Positions 17,747 through 26,694 of a stretch of DNA of 64,000 bases are shown in pieces; positions within the stretch are counted from its first letter, which is position 1; every line of letters begins with the position of its first letter. The notes under the pieces were generated by a model, which was not told the origin of the DNA, searched no databases, and saw only the letters and a program-made list of their open reading frames with translations. Made by a program: the position numbers and the translations under genes. The stretch is taken from positions 310,001 through 374,000 of the forward strand of contig NZ_FXAT01000002.1 of assembly GCF_900177725.1 (NCBI RefSeq), read 5' to 3'. This DNA is from Paraburkholderia susongensis (GTDB taxonomy: Bacteria; Pseudomonadota; Gammaproteobacteria; Burkholderiales; Burkholderiaceae).

Positions 17747-19219
17747 ATGTTCGACCTTGAGGCCAGCCACGCCACGCTGCGTATATTCGATGCCGTGAGA
17801 GCGCTCGCTTTCATCGGCGATCTGAGTATGGGACAACCGACCGACCATTCGTTGCGCACCGGGTGGCTGGCATCGCGGCTCGCGCACGCGGCCGGACTCG
17901 AAGCCTCGGCTTGCGACACGGTGCGCGAGGTGTCGCTGCTACGTTGGTCGGGTTGCACGGCAAACGCGGGAGGGTTCGCGAAAATATTCGGCGACGACAT
18001 CGCGATCCGCACCGCGATGCTGGAGGGCAGGCCCGGCATCGCTGAAACGATCGGCGGAGTCGGCGCCGCGATGATGCCACTTGCGCAAACTCACTGCGAA
18101 GTATCCGGCGAAGTCGCGCGCACATTGGGTCTTTCGAAGGCGACCGAAACGGCGCTGCGTCACATTTTCGAAACGTGGGACGGCAGAGGCCTGCCCGCGC
18201 AACTCGCACGCGAGGAGGTGCCGATATCCGTGCTGGTCGTTGCGCTTGCCGGCGATCTGGAGGTGTTCAGCCGCACATATGGCGTCGAACCGGCGCTTGC
18301 GCTGATCGAACAACGCTCCGGCGCGCGGTATCCAGCGCACCTCGTCGCGACAGCAACGCGCCACGCAGGGAGCTGGCTGGCGGAACTGGAGCGCACATCG
18401 CTGGCTGATTTCGACGTCGCGCTGGCGACATCCGATATGCAACGGATGACGTCGGCGGAATTGATCGCCGACGTCATCGATCTGAAATTGCCGTGGATGA
18501 CAGGCTTTTCGCGTGCGGTCGCGACGACGGCTGCCGAATGTTACGCCCAGTTCACGTCGGATGACGCAGCACGCGCGCTCGTATATCGGGCTGGATTGAT
18601 TCATGGCATCGGCAGGGCCGCCGTGCCCAACGATGTGTGGAACCTGGCCATGCCCTTGCCGGCGAGCGCCTGGGAAAAGGTGCGGCTGGTGCCGTACTGG
18701 ACAGAGCGCGCCGGCAAGCAAACCGGCGCGCTGGGCGAAGCCGCCGTACTTGCGTCGTTTGCGTACGAACGGCAAGACGGCTCGGGGTATTTCCGCGGCG
18801 CGCGCGATCCGGCATTGACGTTGGAGGCTCGCGTGCTGGCGGCGTCGGTGGCGTGGGTTGCGTTGCGCTCGACGCGGCCCTGGCGCGCCGCGCTGAGCAA
18901 CGACGCTGCCGCGCACCTGTTGCAAGGCGAGGCGGCAAATGGCCGGCTATGCCGCGAGGCCGTAGGTGCGCTGGTGGCCGAAGGCATCCCCATCGCCAGG
19001 CGCGCGGCAAGGAGCACGCCGCAGGGTCCGCGTCTGTCAGCGAGAGAAATCGACGTCCTGCGCGCGATCTCGCGGGGTGCAAGCAACAAGGAAGCCGCGC
19101 AGGAATTGACAATGAGTCCAAGCACGGTGCGCACCCACGTCGAGAACGTGTTTCGCAAGCTCGAGTGTTCGACGCGCGCGGCAGCGACGCTCAAGGCGTC
19201 GACGATGGGCTTGATCTAG
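17747..19219 (+). CDS. LuxR-type regulator with two HD-GYP-like domains
   Basis: This protein of 490 residues ends in a LuxR helix-turn-helix (about 425-490: LSAREIDVLRAISRGASNKEAAQELTMSPSTVRTHVENV, split across two helices). The N-terminal 400 residues contain two halves resembling HD or HD-GYP phosphohydrolases: HIFETWDGRGLP and IHGIGRAAVPNDVWN followed by ERQDGSGY. In the second half the HD pair reads HG, so metal binding is probably impaired and the domain may only sense a ligand. I chose ATG 17747 over a TTG 39 bases upstream; neither has a strong ribosome site. A role as a small-molecule-responsive transcription factor is inferred. Its targets are unknown. Confidence 0.7.
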   Translation: MFDLEASHATLRIFDAVRALAFIGDLSMGQPTDHSLRTGWLASRLAHAAGLEASACDTVREVSLLRWSGCTANAGGFAKIFGDDIAIRTAMLEGRPGIAETIGGVGAAMMPLAQTHCEVSGEVARTLGLSKATETALRHIFETWDGRGLPAQLAREEVPISVLVVALAGDLEVFSRTYGVEPALALIEQRSGARYPAHLVATATRHAGSWLAELERTSLADFDVALATSDMQRMTSAELIADVIDLKLPWMTGFSRAVATTAAECYAQFTSDDAARALVYRAGLIHGIGRAAVPNDVWNLAMPLPASAWEKVRLVPYWTERAGKQTGALGEAAVLASFAYERQDGSGYFRGARDPALTLEARVLAASVAWVALRSTRPWRAALSNDAAAHLLQGEAANGRLCREAVGALVAEGIPIARRAARSTPQGPRLSAREIDVLRAISRGASNKEAAQELTMSPSTVRTHVENVFRKLECSTRAAATLKASTMGLI

Positions 19220-19281
19220 ATGCATGGGCCTTGCATGCCCGAGCCGGAGACCGCATTCGCGTGATCCGGTATGCGCGTCGC

Positions 19282-19656
19282 TCATTGCACTGCGCGCGCC
19301 CTTCCCGGCCTGCCGCAACGAGACAACCCGGCCAGCACAATGTCCGGTACGCCACCCGCCTGGACCGTAAGATAGACGACATCCTCGTTCGTTTCGTTCT
19401 TGACGTGGTGAACGGTGCCCGGATCGACGGAGTAATAATCACGCACCTTGGTGCTCTGAACATGGCCGTCGATGTTCAACTCGACGCTCAAGACGCCGCG
19501 AACCACGAGAAACCGATCACTGACGTTCGTGTGGTGATGCCATTGCGTCTCACCACCGGGTTGAACTGTCGTTTGCATGATCGCGCAGCCTTCCTCGCGC
19601 AATAACGTCTTGTACTGCACCTTGCTGTTGGCAAGCGGAATATCCTTGTCATCCAT
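19282..19656 (-). CDS. Small cupin-domain protein
   Basis: This protein of 124 residues has a single conserved cupin barrel: metal-binding histidines in TQWHHHTNVSDRF and a late His in VDPGTVHHVKNET. The start at 19656 (MDDKDIPLANSKVQYK) has GGAG six bases upstream; the longer open frame is not needed. It lies convergent to the HD-LuxR gene. The TCGGTCA palindrome at 19746-19761 is 90 bases upstream of its start and is the best candidate for its control site. The substrate is unknown. Confidence 0.75.
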   Translation of the reverse strand: MDDKDIPLANSKVQYKTLLREEGCAIMQTTVQPGGETQWHHHTNVSDRFLVVRGVLSVELNIDGHVQSTKVRDYYSVDPGTVHHVKNETNEDVVYLTVQAGGVPDIVLAGLSRCGRPGRARAVQ

Positions 19657-19745
19657 CTCATTCTCCAATGCGCGGGTAGCGTGTTGCTCGCCGACCGTCG
19701 TCGTGGCTCCAAGGGCATCATGGCATTCGACTGATCTCTGCGGCA

Positions 19746-19761
19746 TCGGTCAAATGACCGA
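19746..19761. promoter_or_regulatory. TCGGTCA palindrome, copy 3
   Basis: TCGGTCAAATGACCGA has the same 7-bp arms as copy 1. It sits between the cupin gene and the end of the AraC gene, upstream of the cupin on the minus strand. Confidence 0.5.
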
Positions 19762-19829
19762 CCCAACCCGGAAGTCATCACATAGGGGTACTGAACTGCA
19801 ATACAAGCCGATGTTTCTCGCTGGTGCCA

Positions 19830-20780
19830 TCAATGAGATGACACGAAGGGCGACGACAAACTGGCCTCAGGCACGGCAAAATGCTGCTGCATACGCACGA
19901 TCTCCTCCGACGGAGTACCGCCGAATAGCCGCTTGAATTCACGGCTGAACTGCGAAGGACTTTCGTAGCCGACCAGCGCGCTCGCTGCGGCCGCGGTCAT
20001 GCCCTGCCTCGCCATGAGAAGACGCGCCTGATGCAGTCGTGTCGACTTGATGTATTGCAACGGCGAAGTATTGGTCGTGGCCTTGAAGTGCGCATGAAAG
20101 GAAGGTACGCTCATTTTTGCTTCAGCAGCAAGATCCTCAACCGACAAGGCCTCCGCATAGCTCAAATGAATCTTTCTGAGCGCCTTCGAGATGCGGCCAA
20201 AGTTGCCATGCCGGTTAAGGGCGGCACGCATCGAGCCGCCCTGCTCGCCCACAAAGACGCGGAAATAAATCTCCCGGACCAACGCCGGACCGAGTACCGC
20301 AGCCTCGAGAGGATTACGCATGGCACGCAGGAATCGCAGCACGGACTCGCCGAGCGCGAGATCGAGCGGTGTGGTGGCCATGCCGCGAGGCTCGGTCGCG
20401 ACCAGGCCGTCACGCTCGTCGATCTGCGTGAGAACGTCGGCGGCAAGACTCATATCGAGTCTCAAATATATTGCGAGTAATGGTTCTTCGTGAGTCGCAT
20501 CGGTCTCCATTGAAAACGGCAACGGCAACGCGACGACCAGATAGTGCTGCGCGTCGTAGACGTAGACCTTGCCGCCGAGGTAACCACGCTTTCTGCCCTG
20601 ACAAACAATCACGATACCCGGCTCATAAAGCACCGGCGTACGCGTAAGCGGCCGGTTCGAGCGCAGGAAGCGGATATCGGCCATCGGAGTCAGGTTGTAC
20701 CCTTCCTGCGGCGCCAGTTCCAGAAGCAGTTCCACCATGTCGGCGCGCACACGCGCCAGTGCCTGCGTTTCGCTTTCCAT
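19830..20780 (-). CDS. AraC-family regulator with AraC_N-type sensor domain
   Basis: This 316-residue regulator has an N-terminal cupin-like sensor domain of the AraC_N type (about 25-190, with RTPVLYEPGIVIVCQGRKRG and VYVYDAQHYLVVALPLPF). The C-terminal AraC HTH (about 205-300) includes MSVPSFHAHFKATTNTSPLQY and GYESPSQFSREFKRLFG. It is divergent from the aldehyde dehydrogenase gene at 20991 and very similar to the protein encoded at 32476-33417, which is divergent from an SDR. Direct repeats of CATAGGAT at 20857 and 20913 in the shared region are possible binding sites. It probably activates the dehydrogenase in response to an aldehyde. Confidence 0.85.
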   Translation of the reverse strand: MESETQALARVRADMVELLLELAPQEGYNLTPMADIRFLRSNRPLTRTPVLYEPGIVIVCQGRKRGYLGGKVYVYDAQHYLVVALPLPFSMETDATHEEPLLAIYLRLDMSLAADVLTQIDERDGLVATEPRGMATTPLDLALGESVLRFLRAMRNPLEAAVLGPALVREIYFRVFVGEQGGSMRAALNRHGNFGRISKALRKIHLSYAEALSVEDLAAEAKMSVPSFHAHFKATTNTSPLQYIKSTRLHQARLLMARQGMTAAAASALVGYESPSQFSREFKRLFGGTPSEEIVRMQQHFAVPEASLSSPFVSSH

Positions 20781-20990
20781 TGCAGATCACCCGTTCAGCG
20801 TCATTTCTATCGACACGGCCAGTGTGCCACATCGCATTGCGTTATGACGATCGCCTCATAGGATCAGGCAAGGAATGCAGACGATCCTGCGTTCGCGGAT
20901 CTTCCTGGCGCGCATAGGATTCAGCCATGCCCCGGTACGCCGCAACGTGTGCCGGGGCGAGACCCTGAATCATCCCAAGGAGAAAGCTGC

Positions 20991-22367
20991 ATGATCGACG
21001 TTCTTAATCCTGTAGACGGCAGTGTCGTCGGACAGGTCGAGCACCACTCCGAATCCCAGGTACGCGCGGCGATCGATCGTACCTGTGCCGCGTTTCCTGC
21101 GTGGTCGCGCCTGCTTGCCAAACAACGCAGCGACCTTCTGCGCAAATGGTTCGATCTCGTCAGTGCGGATAAGCACGTATTTGCCGAATTGATATGCCGG
21201 GAAAACGGCAAGTGTCTTGCCGAAGCACTTGGCGAAATCGAATACGGACTCGGTTTCGTCGAATGGTACGCCGAGGAAGCGAAACGCGTCTATGGCGACA
21301 CTATCCCGACACATGCACAGGGTGCCGCAGTCATCGTCACCAAGGAACCGGTCGGCCCCGTTGCCTCGATCACACCGTGGAATTTTCCGTTCATGATGAT
21401 TACCCGAAAGGTGGCTACCGCATTGGCCGCCGGCTGCACGATCGTCATGAAGCCGGCGGAAGAAACCCCGCTGACCGCCTACAAACTTCTCAAATACGCA
21501 CGTCGCGCCGGCATTCCGGAGGGTGTATTCGAAATGGTGACAGGCGACCCGGTGCAGATCGGACAGCTCATGACGAGCGATACCCGCATCAAGAAGATAT
21601 CGTTCACCGGTTCCACGGCGATCGGCAAACTGCTTGCTCGTCAGAGCGCGGATACGCTCAAGAAGATGACGATGGAATTGGGCGGCAATGCACCGTTCAT
21701 CGTGTTCGACGATAGCGACATCGAACAGGCTGCCAATGGCCTTGTCGCAGCAAAACTGCGCAACTCGGGTCAGGTGTGTATTTCGCCGAATCGCGTGTAT
21801 GTGCAGTCCGGAATCCATGACCGTTTCGTTCAACGCGTGAAGGAACTGGTGGAAGAGATTCCCGTCGACCAGGGACTGCAGGACCGCTTCGTAGTGGGCC
21901 CGCTGATCAACCAGAAGGCGGTTTCCAAGGTAACGGAACTGGTCGAAGATGCGCGGTCGAACGGTGCGAAGGTGGTACTCGGCGGCCGTCTGCATGCAAA
22001 AGGCGGGCTCTTTTACGCTCCGACTATCCTCACCGAACTGAAGGATGACTTGCAAATCCAGTCAACCGAAATTTTTGGCCCGGTGTTTCCTGTCTACCGC
22101 TTCGAGACCGAAGCGGAAGTCATCGCGCGAGCCAACAATACGGAATATGGACTTGTCGCCTATGCCTACACGCGCGATCTCGGCCGTGCGTTCCGGCTCT
22201 CACGAAATATCGAGTCGGGAATGGTCATCCTGAACTCGGGTTCCGTGGGCACAGCGTCCGTCCCGTTCGGCGGCGTCAAGCAATCGGGTTATGGGCGAGA
22301 AGGCAGTTACTACGGCATCGAGGAATACGTGGACGTCAAGTACACGCTGATGGCTGGACTGGATTGA
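20991..22367 (+). CDS. Aldehyde dehydrogenase, succinate-semialdehyde dehydrogenase-like
   Basis: This 458-residue NAD(P)-dependent enzyme oxidises an aldehyde to the acid. The cofactor site FTGSTAIG (residues 205-212), the general base Glu229 in MELGG and the catalytic Cys263 in GQVCISP are all present. The sequence is closest to the GabD/succinate-semialdehyde branch (PWNFPFMMITRKVATALAAGC, PFGGVKQSGYGREG). The ATG at 20991 has AAGGAG eight bases upstream. Control by the divergent AraC protein is likely. The actual aldehyde is not known. Confidence 0.88.
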   Translation: MIDVLNPVDGSVVGQVEHHSESQVRAAIDRTCAAFPAWSRLLAKQRSDLLRKWFDLVSADKHVFAELICRENGKCLAEALGEIEYGLGFVEWYAEEAKRVYGDTIPTHAQGAAVIVTKEPVGPVASITPWNFPFMMITRKVATALAAGCTIVMKPAEETPLTAYKLLKYARRAGIPEGVFEMVTGDPVQIGQLMTSDTRIKKISFTGSTAIGKLLARQSADTLKKMTMELGGNAPFIVFDDSDIEQAANGLVAAKLRNSGQVCISPNRVYVQSGIHDRFVQRVKELVEEIPVDQGLQDRFVVGPLINQKAVSKVTELVEDARSNGAKVVLGGRLHAKGGLFYAPTILTELKDDLQIQSTEIFGPVFPVYRFETEAEVIARANNTEYGLVAYAYTRDLGRAFRLSRNIESGMVILNSGSVGTASVPFGGVKQSGYGREGSYYGIEEYVDVKYTLMAGLD

Positions 22368-22762
22368 GCACCCCGCTCATGCAGACGAGGCAGCCGACCC
22401 ATAGGCCACGCTGAGTTGAATCCGGCGGCAGGCGTGATCCATGAAAATCGCGCCTGTCGCTGTCGCTCGATCAGCGCGCCGTCAATCGCTCGGCTCCGGA
22501 AACAGGCTTGTTTGCGTGGCGCTCAAGGCTCCTGATACGGGCGTCCTGCTTCAACCCCCAGACCCAGGTGACTGCAAGACAAGGAAGCAGCGATGCAATG
22601 AAGTAGCCGACACCAGCAAGCGGGTTACCCGTCCAATTCACGAGCGTCAGACTGATCAGCGGCAGAAATCCTCCGATTAGTCACCCTCCCGGGCAGGCAA
22701 ACTTGGACACGCGCGCGAGTCCGGGCTGGACGAGCGTTGCCGGAACCCGACAACGCATGTCT
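22368..22762. other. Intergenic region with a decayed transporter fragment
   Basis: The only coding signal in these 395 bases is the frameshifted 3' end of an MFS transporter on the minus strand (22471-22677). The rest shows no gene. Confidence 0.5.
22471..22677 (-). pseudogene. 3' remnant of an MFS (metabolite:H+ symporter type) transporter
   Basis: Read leftwards, the segment encodes IGGFLPLISLTLVNWTGNP then LAGVGYFIAASL, the last helices of an MHS-family sugar/organic-acid symporter. It then shifts frame by one base near 22580 into WVWGLKQDARIRSLERHANK and a normal C-terminus ending at the stop at 22471. The N-terminal nine tenths are missing. It is a dead fragment left by deletion. Confidence 0.7.
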
Positions 22763-23626
22763 TTAAAGGACGTTTCCGTTCCAATCGAAAGAAGCCGGAA
22801 AACCAAAAAACGACGCCGCTATCGGCATGGCGTAATTCATCATGTTCCTGCCATGATGAATCGTGAGTCCGCGCGCGCGTGCAGCTTCGAGCAGCGCGGT
22901 CGTGTGCGGTTCCATGATCACATCGGCGACGACTGCATGAGACGGCAGTGCGTCGACGGGAAATGGCAAGGCGTCGCTGGCGTTCAGTCCGACCGGTGAC
23001 GCGTTGATGGCGATATCGATGTCCCTCATCGACGGCATGCCCGTTGCTAAACGGGCACGGGATACCGCAGCAATGGAGCGCGCCAACTCACGTGCACGCC
23101 CTTCATCGGCGTCATGGACGGTGAGACTCCCGATCTTCTCCATTCCGAGCGTCCATCCTATGCATCGGCCCACACCGCCGCAGCCATGCAGATAGACGTT
23201 GGCACCGTCGAGGCTCACGCCATCCGCATGTAGGCCCGCGAGAAAGCCGGCGCCATCTGCGTTGTCGCCTTCCCAGGTCCCGTCCGCAAGCCGCCGCAGC
23301 AGATTGATGGAACCGATGCGGCGCGCACGTTGCGTCAACACGTCAGCGTGGTCCATTGCTGCGAGCTTGTGCGGCATCGTGAAGATGGCGCCATCGACGT
23401 TTTCAGTCGCCTTCAGCCCCTTCATTACCGTGTTGAAGTTTGCGGCGGTGACGTCGGCAGGCAGCATCAAGGCATTGACGCCGTAGCGCTTGAAGAGCGC
23501 GCTCCAGACAACCGGCGCACGAACATGCGCGATAGGCGAACCGAGAATATAGAAGAGGCGCGTCAGCGCATCGACGGGTGAGTCGAGCGAATGTCTTTCA
23601 TCTTTCATCGTCATTATCTTGTCCAT
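22763..23626 (-). CDS. Shikimate/quinate dehydrogenase family protein
   Basis: This 287-residue NAD(P)-dependent enzyme has the substrate-binding N-terminal domain with GSPIAHVRAP and the catalytic lysine in FTMPHK (about residue 86), GDNADGAGFL, and a Rossmann turn LHGCGGVGR. The sequence belongs to the non-AroE branch (YdiB/RifI/quinate dehydrogenase-like), which reduces or oxidises shikimate-like cyclohexane or aromatic acids. It lies between two MFS transporter fragments and downstream of a Gfo/Idh dehydrogenase on the same strand, so it probably belongs to a catabolic rather than a biosynthetic set. The start at 23626 is the most likely of three nearby ATGs. Confidence 0.8.
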   Translation of the reverse strand: MDKIMTMKDERHSLDSPVDALTRLFYILGSPIAHVRAPVVWSALFKRYGVNALMLPADVTAANFNTVMKGLKATENVDGAIFTMPHKLAAMDHADVLTQRARRIGSINLLRRLADGTWEGDNADGAGFLAGLHADGVSLDGANVYLHGCGGVGRCIGWTLGMEKIGSLTVHDADEGRARELARSIAAVSRARLATGMPSMRDIDIAINASPVGLNASDALPFPVDALPSHAVVADVIMEPHTTALLEAARARGLTIHHGRNMMNYAMPIAASFFGFPASFDWNGNVL

Positions 23627-23681
23627 ATTGGTTCCGGGTCTCTCGACCCGGCGCAGGCCAGTCAGTGCGAAGCCGCATTCT

Positions 23682-23826
23682 TTAGCATGGGTAGCATCGT
23701 ATTGGCATCACCGACTGCACTGCAAGGTTGGGCGAGCACGCCGAAAGCAGGCTCATCAGACCGAAGAAGAAAACGGCATCGGTCACGACCTTGCGTCTGC
23801 CGAAGCGGTCAGCCAGCGGACATCGG
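23682..23826 (-). pseudogene. Internal remnant of an MFS transporter
   Basis: Read leftwards, these bases encode PLADRFGRRKVVTDAVFFFG followed by LMSLLSACSPNLA. This is the loop 2-3 signature (D-R-x-G-R-R-K) and the third helix of an MFS symporter. It then runs into a stop at 23682. No start or later helices are present. It lies directly upstream of the shikimate-dehydrogenase-like gene and marks a deletion. Confidence 0.65.
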
Positions 23827-23861
23827 CGTCTCCTTATTTTTTTTCTTGTGCGCGCGCCGCT

Positions 23862-24935
23862 TCATGCAATGGTGTCGCGTGCTCTGAACCGGGTATCCGC
23901 GTTCATATCGATCTTCAGACCCGTTTTCGCGGCCTCCGCGACCGCGAGGGTCGCCGCGAGCGTCCGCGCGGCATCGTGCGCGTCGATGAGCGGCTCAGCC
24001 GCGCCGTTCACGACATCGATGAAATGGCGCAATTGATTTGCATAGGTGTTCTCTTCCTCCATTGGAGTGCACTCGCCATGAATCGGGCGATGACGGCCTT
24101 TCTCACCGTCATATGACCAGAGCGTTCTGTCCGGCAATGAAAGCGCACCATTCGTGCCCGCGAAGAAATGCGTTGGCACCGGACAGTAGTCGAAGAGCTG
24201 ACGGTCTTCTCCCGCGGCGGTATCCCAGCTCCACGGCGTCGCGGCGGTATCGGAGAGACTGATGTTCGCGACCGTTCCGTTATCGAGTTCGAGCGTGCAA
24301 GCAGCTGAATCCTCGACCTCGTGCGCCCGGGTCCTGCTCGACGATACCGCCTGAACCGAAGCGACTTCTCCACAAAGATGCCGGATCAGATCGATCTCGT
24401 GAATCATGTTGATGAGAATTGGCCCGCCTCCGGTACGGCGACGCCAAGGCACGTCAAAATAAGCGTCGGGCTTATAAACGAGACACATGATGTTCGCAAC
24501 CACCAGCTTGCCGATGTGGCCCTCGCCTATCACCTTCTTTGCGGTCCGCACCATCGGGTTGTGCCGACGGTGATGCCCAACGAGCACCGGCACTCGCGCA
24601 GTGCGCGAAGCCTCGGCGAGTGCGCGGGCGGATGCGAGGTCATCGGCAATCGGTTTCTCGATGAGTACCGGAATCCCACGGTCGATACACGCCATTCCAA
24701 CTTCCACATGCGTGCTGTTCGGTGTGCACACGATGACCGCATCGGCGCGCTCCGTATCGAGCAGCTTGCGATAGTCCTTATAAAGCGCTACGCCCAGCGT
24801 ACCGGCCTGGTGTTCGGCTTCAGAGGATGGATCGGCGATTGCCACGAGCCTGCATTGATCGCTACTCGCAATCTCCTGCATATGACGCTTGCCGATGACT
24901 CCCGCTCCGACTACCGCGATATTGATTTTCGACAT
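23862..24935 (-). CDS. Gfo/Idh/MocA-family NAD(P)-dependent oxidoreductase
   Basis: This 357-residue protein has the N-terminal Rossmann motif VVGAGVIGKRH (residues 8-18), the EKP signature in VLIEKPIADD, and the C-terminal alpha/beta domain with MIHEIDLIRHLCGEV, which carries the catalytic His. These enzymes oxidise or reduce sugars, inositols and related cyclic polyols. It is transcribed leftwards towards the shikimate-dehydrogenase-like gene and divergent from the NTF2/TIM-barrel pair at 25158. The substrate is not known; quinate-like or inositol-like compounds fit the neighbours. Confidence 0.85.
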   Translation of the reverse strand: MSKINIAVVGAGVIGKRHMQEIASSDQCRLVAIADPSSEAEHQAGTLGVALYKDYRKLLDTERADAVIVCTPNSTHVEVGMACIDRGIPVLIEKPIADDLASARALAEASRTARVPVLVGHHRRHNPMVRTAKKVIGEGHIGKLVVANIMCLVYKPDAYFDVPWRRRTGGGPILINMIHEIDLIRHLCGEVASVQAVSSSRTRAHEVEDSAACTLELDNGTVANISLSDTAATPWSWDTAAGEDRQLFDYCPVPTHFFAGTNGALSLPDRTLWSYDGEKGRHRPIHGECTPMEEENTYANQLRHFIDVVNGAAEPLIDAHDAARTLAATLAVAEAAKTGLKIDMNADTRFRARDTIA

Positions 24936-25128
24936 TTTCCTGACGCCCCTTGCGAGTTTCTATATGTGACCACGTTGTCATACGTGCATTATCAAAGTTT
25001 AGAAACCGGACGAACGGGATGTCAACAACTTTTCCTTCCCCGTTCCCCTACAGGAACAAACAAGGGTTTCTTCGGAAATCGTCAAAACTGGCTTGACTCC
25101 ATGTCATATTGAAATCACCATGTGAACA

Positions 25129-25146
25129 TGTTTCCAAATATAAACT
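25129..25146. promoter_or_regulatory. Candidate IclR operator, upstream site
   Basis: TGTTTCCAAATATAAACT matches 15 of 18 positions of the reverse complement of the site at 27489-27506 and has the same TGTTY-N8-RAAC layout. It lies 12 bases before the NTF2-like gene at 25158. Confidence 0.45.
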
Positions 25147-25157
25147 AAAGGATATCC

Positions 25158-25760
25158 ATGAACACTGCGATACTTGATCGTCTGGCCATCCGCGAAGCAA
25201 TCGAAAATTGGGCCGTGTGGCGGGATGCCGGAGACTGGGAACGGTTCGCGACACTGTGGCATCCGCAAGGCGTGATGATGGCCACCTGGTTTCAGGGCAG
25301 CGGACCTGAGTTCATTCGCGTGACGCGAGAGGGTTGGGCACGCGGCGTCAGCATCCTGCATTTCCTCGGTGGTACATCCATCGATCTCGCGGGTACACGT
25401 GCGATCGCGCAGACCAAGATGACCATCTCGCAACGTGGCGACGTAGAAGGCCATCGCTGCGATGTCGTGTGCACCGGGCGCTTCTACGATTTCTATGAAA
25501 AGATGGATGGCGAATGGCTGCTGCGCCTGCGTCAGCCGATCTATGAGAAAGACCGCCTCGATCCTGTCGAAACCGGCATGAGGCTGGATCTCGATGCCGA
25601 AATACTCGGCCGCTTCCCAGAGGGTTATCGTCATCTCGCGTATATTCAGACGAAGATCGGCTACGACGTCAAACGCGACATGCCCGGACTCACGGGTCCC
25701 GCCGTCGAGGCGCTCTACGCGCTCGGCCGCGCGTGGCTCGATACGGGAACACTGTCATGA
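25158..25760 (+). CDS. NTF2/SnoaL-like protein
   Basis: This 200-residue protein begins with the cone-shaped NTF2-like fold (LDRLAIREAIENWAVWRDAGDWERFATLWHPQGVM) and has further conserved aromatic residues (CTGRFYDFYEKMDGEWLL). Members are small dehydratases, isomerases or oxygenase subunits acting on hydrophobic or cyclic substrates; the exact reaction cannot be told. It is the first gene of a short rightward unit with the epimerase at 25880, preceded by a candidate IclR operator. Confidence 0.75.
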   Translation: MNTAILDRLAIREAIENWAVWRDAGDWERFATLWHPQGVMMATWFQGSGPEFIRVTREGWARGVSILHFLGGTSIDLAGTRAIAQTKMTISQRGDVEGHRCDVVCTGRFYDFYEKMDGEWLLRLRQPIYEKDRLDPVETGMRLDLDAEILGRFPEGYRHLAYIQTKIGYDVKRDMPGLTGPAVEALYALGRAWLDTGTLS

Positions 25761-25879
25761 GAGACGGATTTCGAAGCTGTCAGGCATGGACGGACAGGCC
25801 GGCGAGGCAGCCACGAAGTTGCACCGGGCACGTCACTGATTGCGTACCGGTTCGTGCTTCCAGATAAACCCTGAAGCTA

Positions 25880-26689
25880 ATGGAAGGACTCGTGCACAAG
25901 CTTTCCTTGCATCACCTGACCATGCTCGACGCGCACCCGCTGCAGCTCGTCGACGCCGCGCATGCAGGCGGATTTGACTACTACGGCCTGCGCGTCGTCG
26001 CGCCGACCGTGGCAGATTCCATCATCGACGTGGCGCACGATGCCGTTCTCATGCGAGAACTCGCGGCGCGAATGGACGCGACCGGTGTGCGCCTGCTCGA
26101 TATCGAGGCAATCTGGTTACAGGCCAGCACGCGGATCGAAGACTTGCTGCCGGCGCTGGAGGCAGGGCATCGCCTTGGCGCGAAGCACGCTCTTGCCGTG
26201 GGCTACGACGACGACCGCTCTCGCCTTACCGACACATTCAGCGCACTGTGCGAAGCCGCCGCACGCTTCGAACTGACCGTCGGCCTCGAACTGATCACCT
26301 ATTGCCCTGTCGGCACGCTAGATGACGCGCTCTCGCTGATCCATGCAAGCCGCCAGCCGAATGCGCGCATCCTGATCGACACGCTGCAGGTGTTTCGCTC
26401 CGGCGCCAGCGTGGAGGACATCGGCAATGTAGAAACACGCCTCATCGAATACATTCAGATATGCGACGCCCCACGCGCTTCGCCCGCCTCCGTGGATGAG
26501 CGACGAACGGAAGCGCGCACCGCGCGCCTGCTGCCGGGCGATGGCGAACTCCCCTTGCGTGAGGTTCTTGCGAAACTGCCCGCCGACCTGACGCTTGCTG
26601 TCGAAGCCCCGACACGAGAATTACGCGGCCGCCCATTCGATCAACAGGCGCGCACGATCATGGAAAGAATGCATCGCTTTCTCGCCTGA
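25880..26689 (+). CDS. Sugar phosphate isomerase/epimerase-like TIM-barrel protein
   Basis: This 269-residue protein belongs to the AP-endonuclease-2/xylose-isomerase-like TIM-barrel family: LSLHHLTML, AAHAGGFDYYGLRV, LRLLDIEAIW-type strands, GLELITYCPVGTL and LIDTLQVFRSG, with metal-ligand Glu, Asp and His positions. A GTG at 25892 after GGAAGGA is an alternative start. Such enzymes isomerise keto sugars or dehydrate inositol or shikimate-type rings (for example 3-dehydroshikimate dehydratase). Its neighbours are a shikimate-dehydrogenase-like enzyme and a second epimerase of the same superfamily at 27670. Confidence 0.75.
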   Translation: MEGLVHKLSLHHLTMLDAHPLQLVDAAHAGGFDYYGLRVVAPTVADSIIDVAHDAVLMRELAARMDATGVRLLDIEAIWLQASTRIEDLLPALEAGHRLGAKHALAVGYDDDRSRLTDTFSALCEAAARFELTVGLELITYCPVGTLDDALSLIHASRQPNARILIDTLQVFRSGASVEDIGNVETRLIEYIQICDAPRASPASVDERRTEARTARLLPGDGELPLREVLAKLPADLTLAVEAPTRELRGRPFDQQARTIMERMHRFLA

Positions 26690-26694
26690 GCGTG

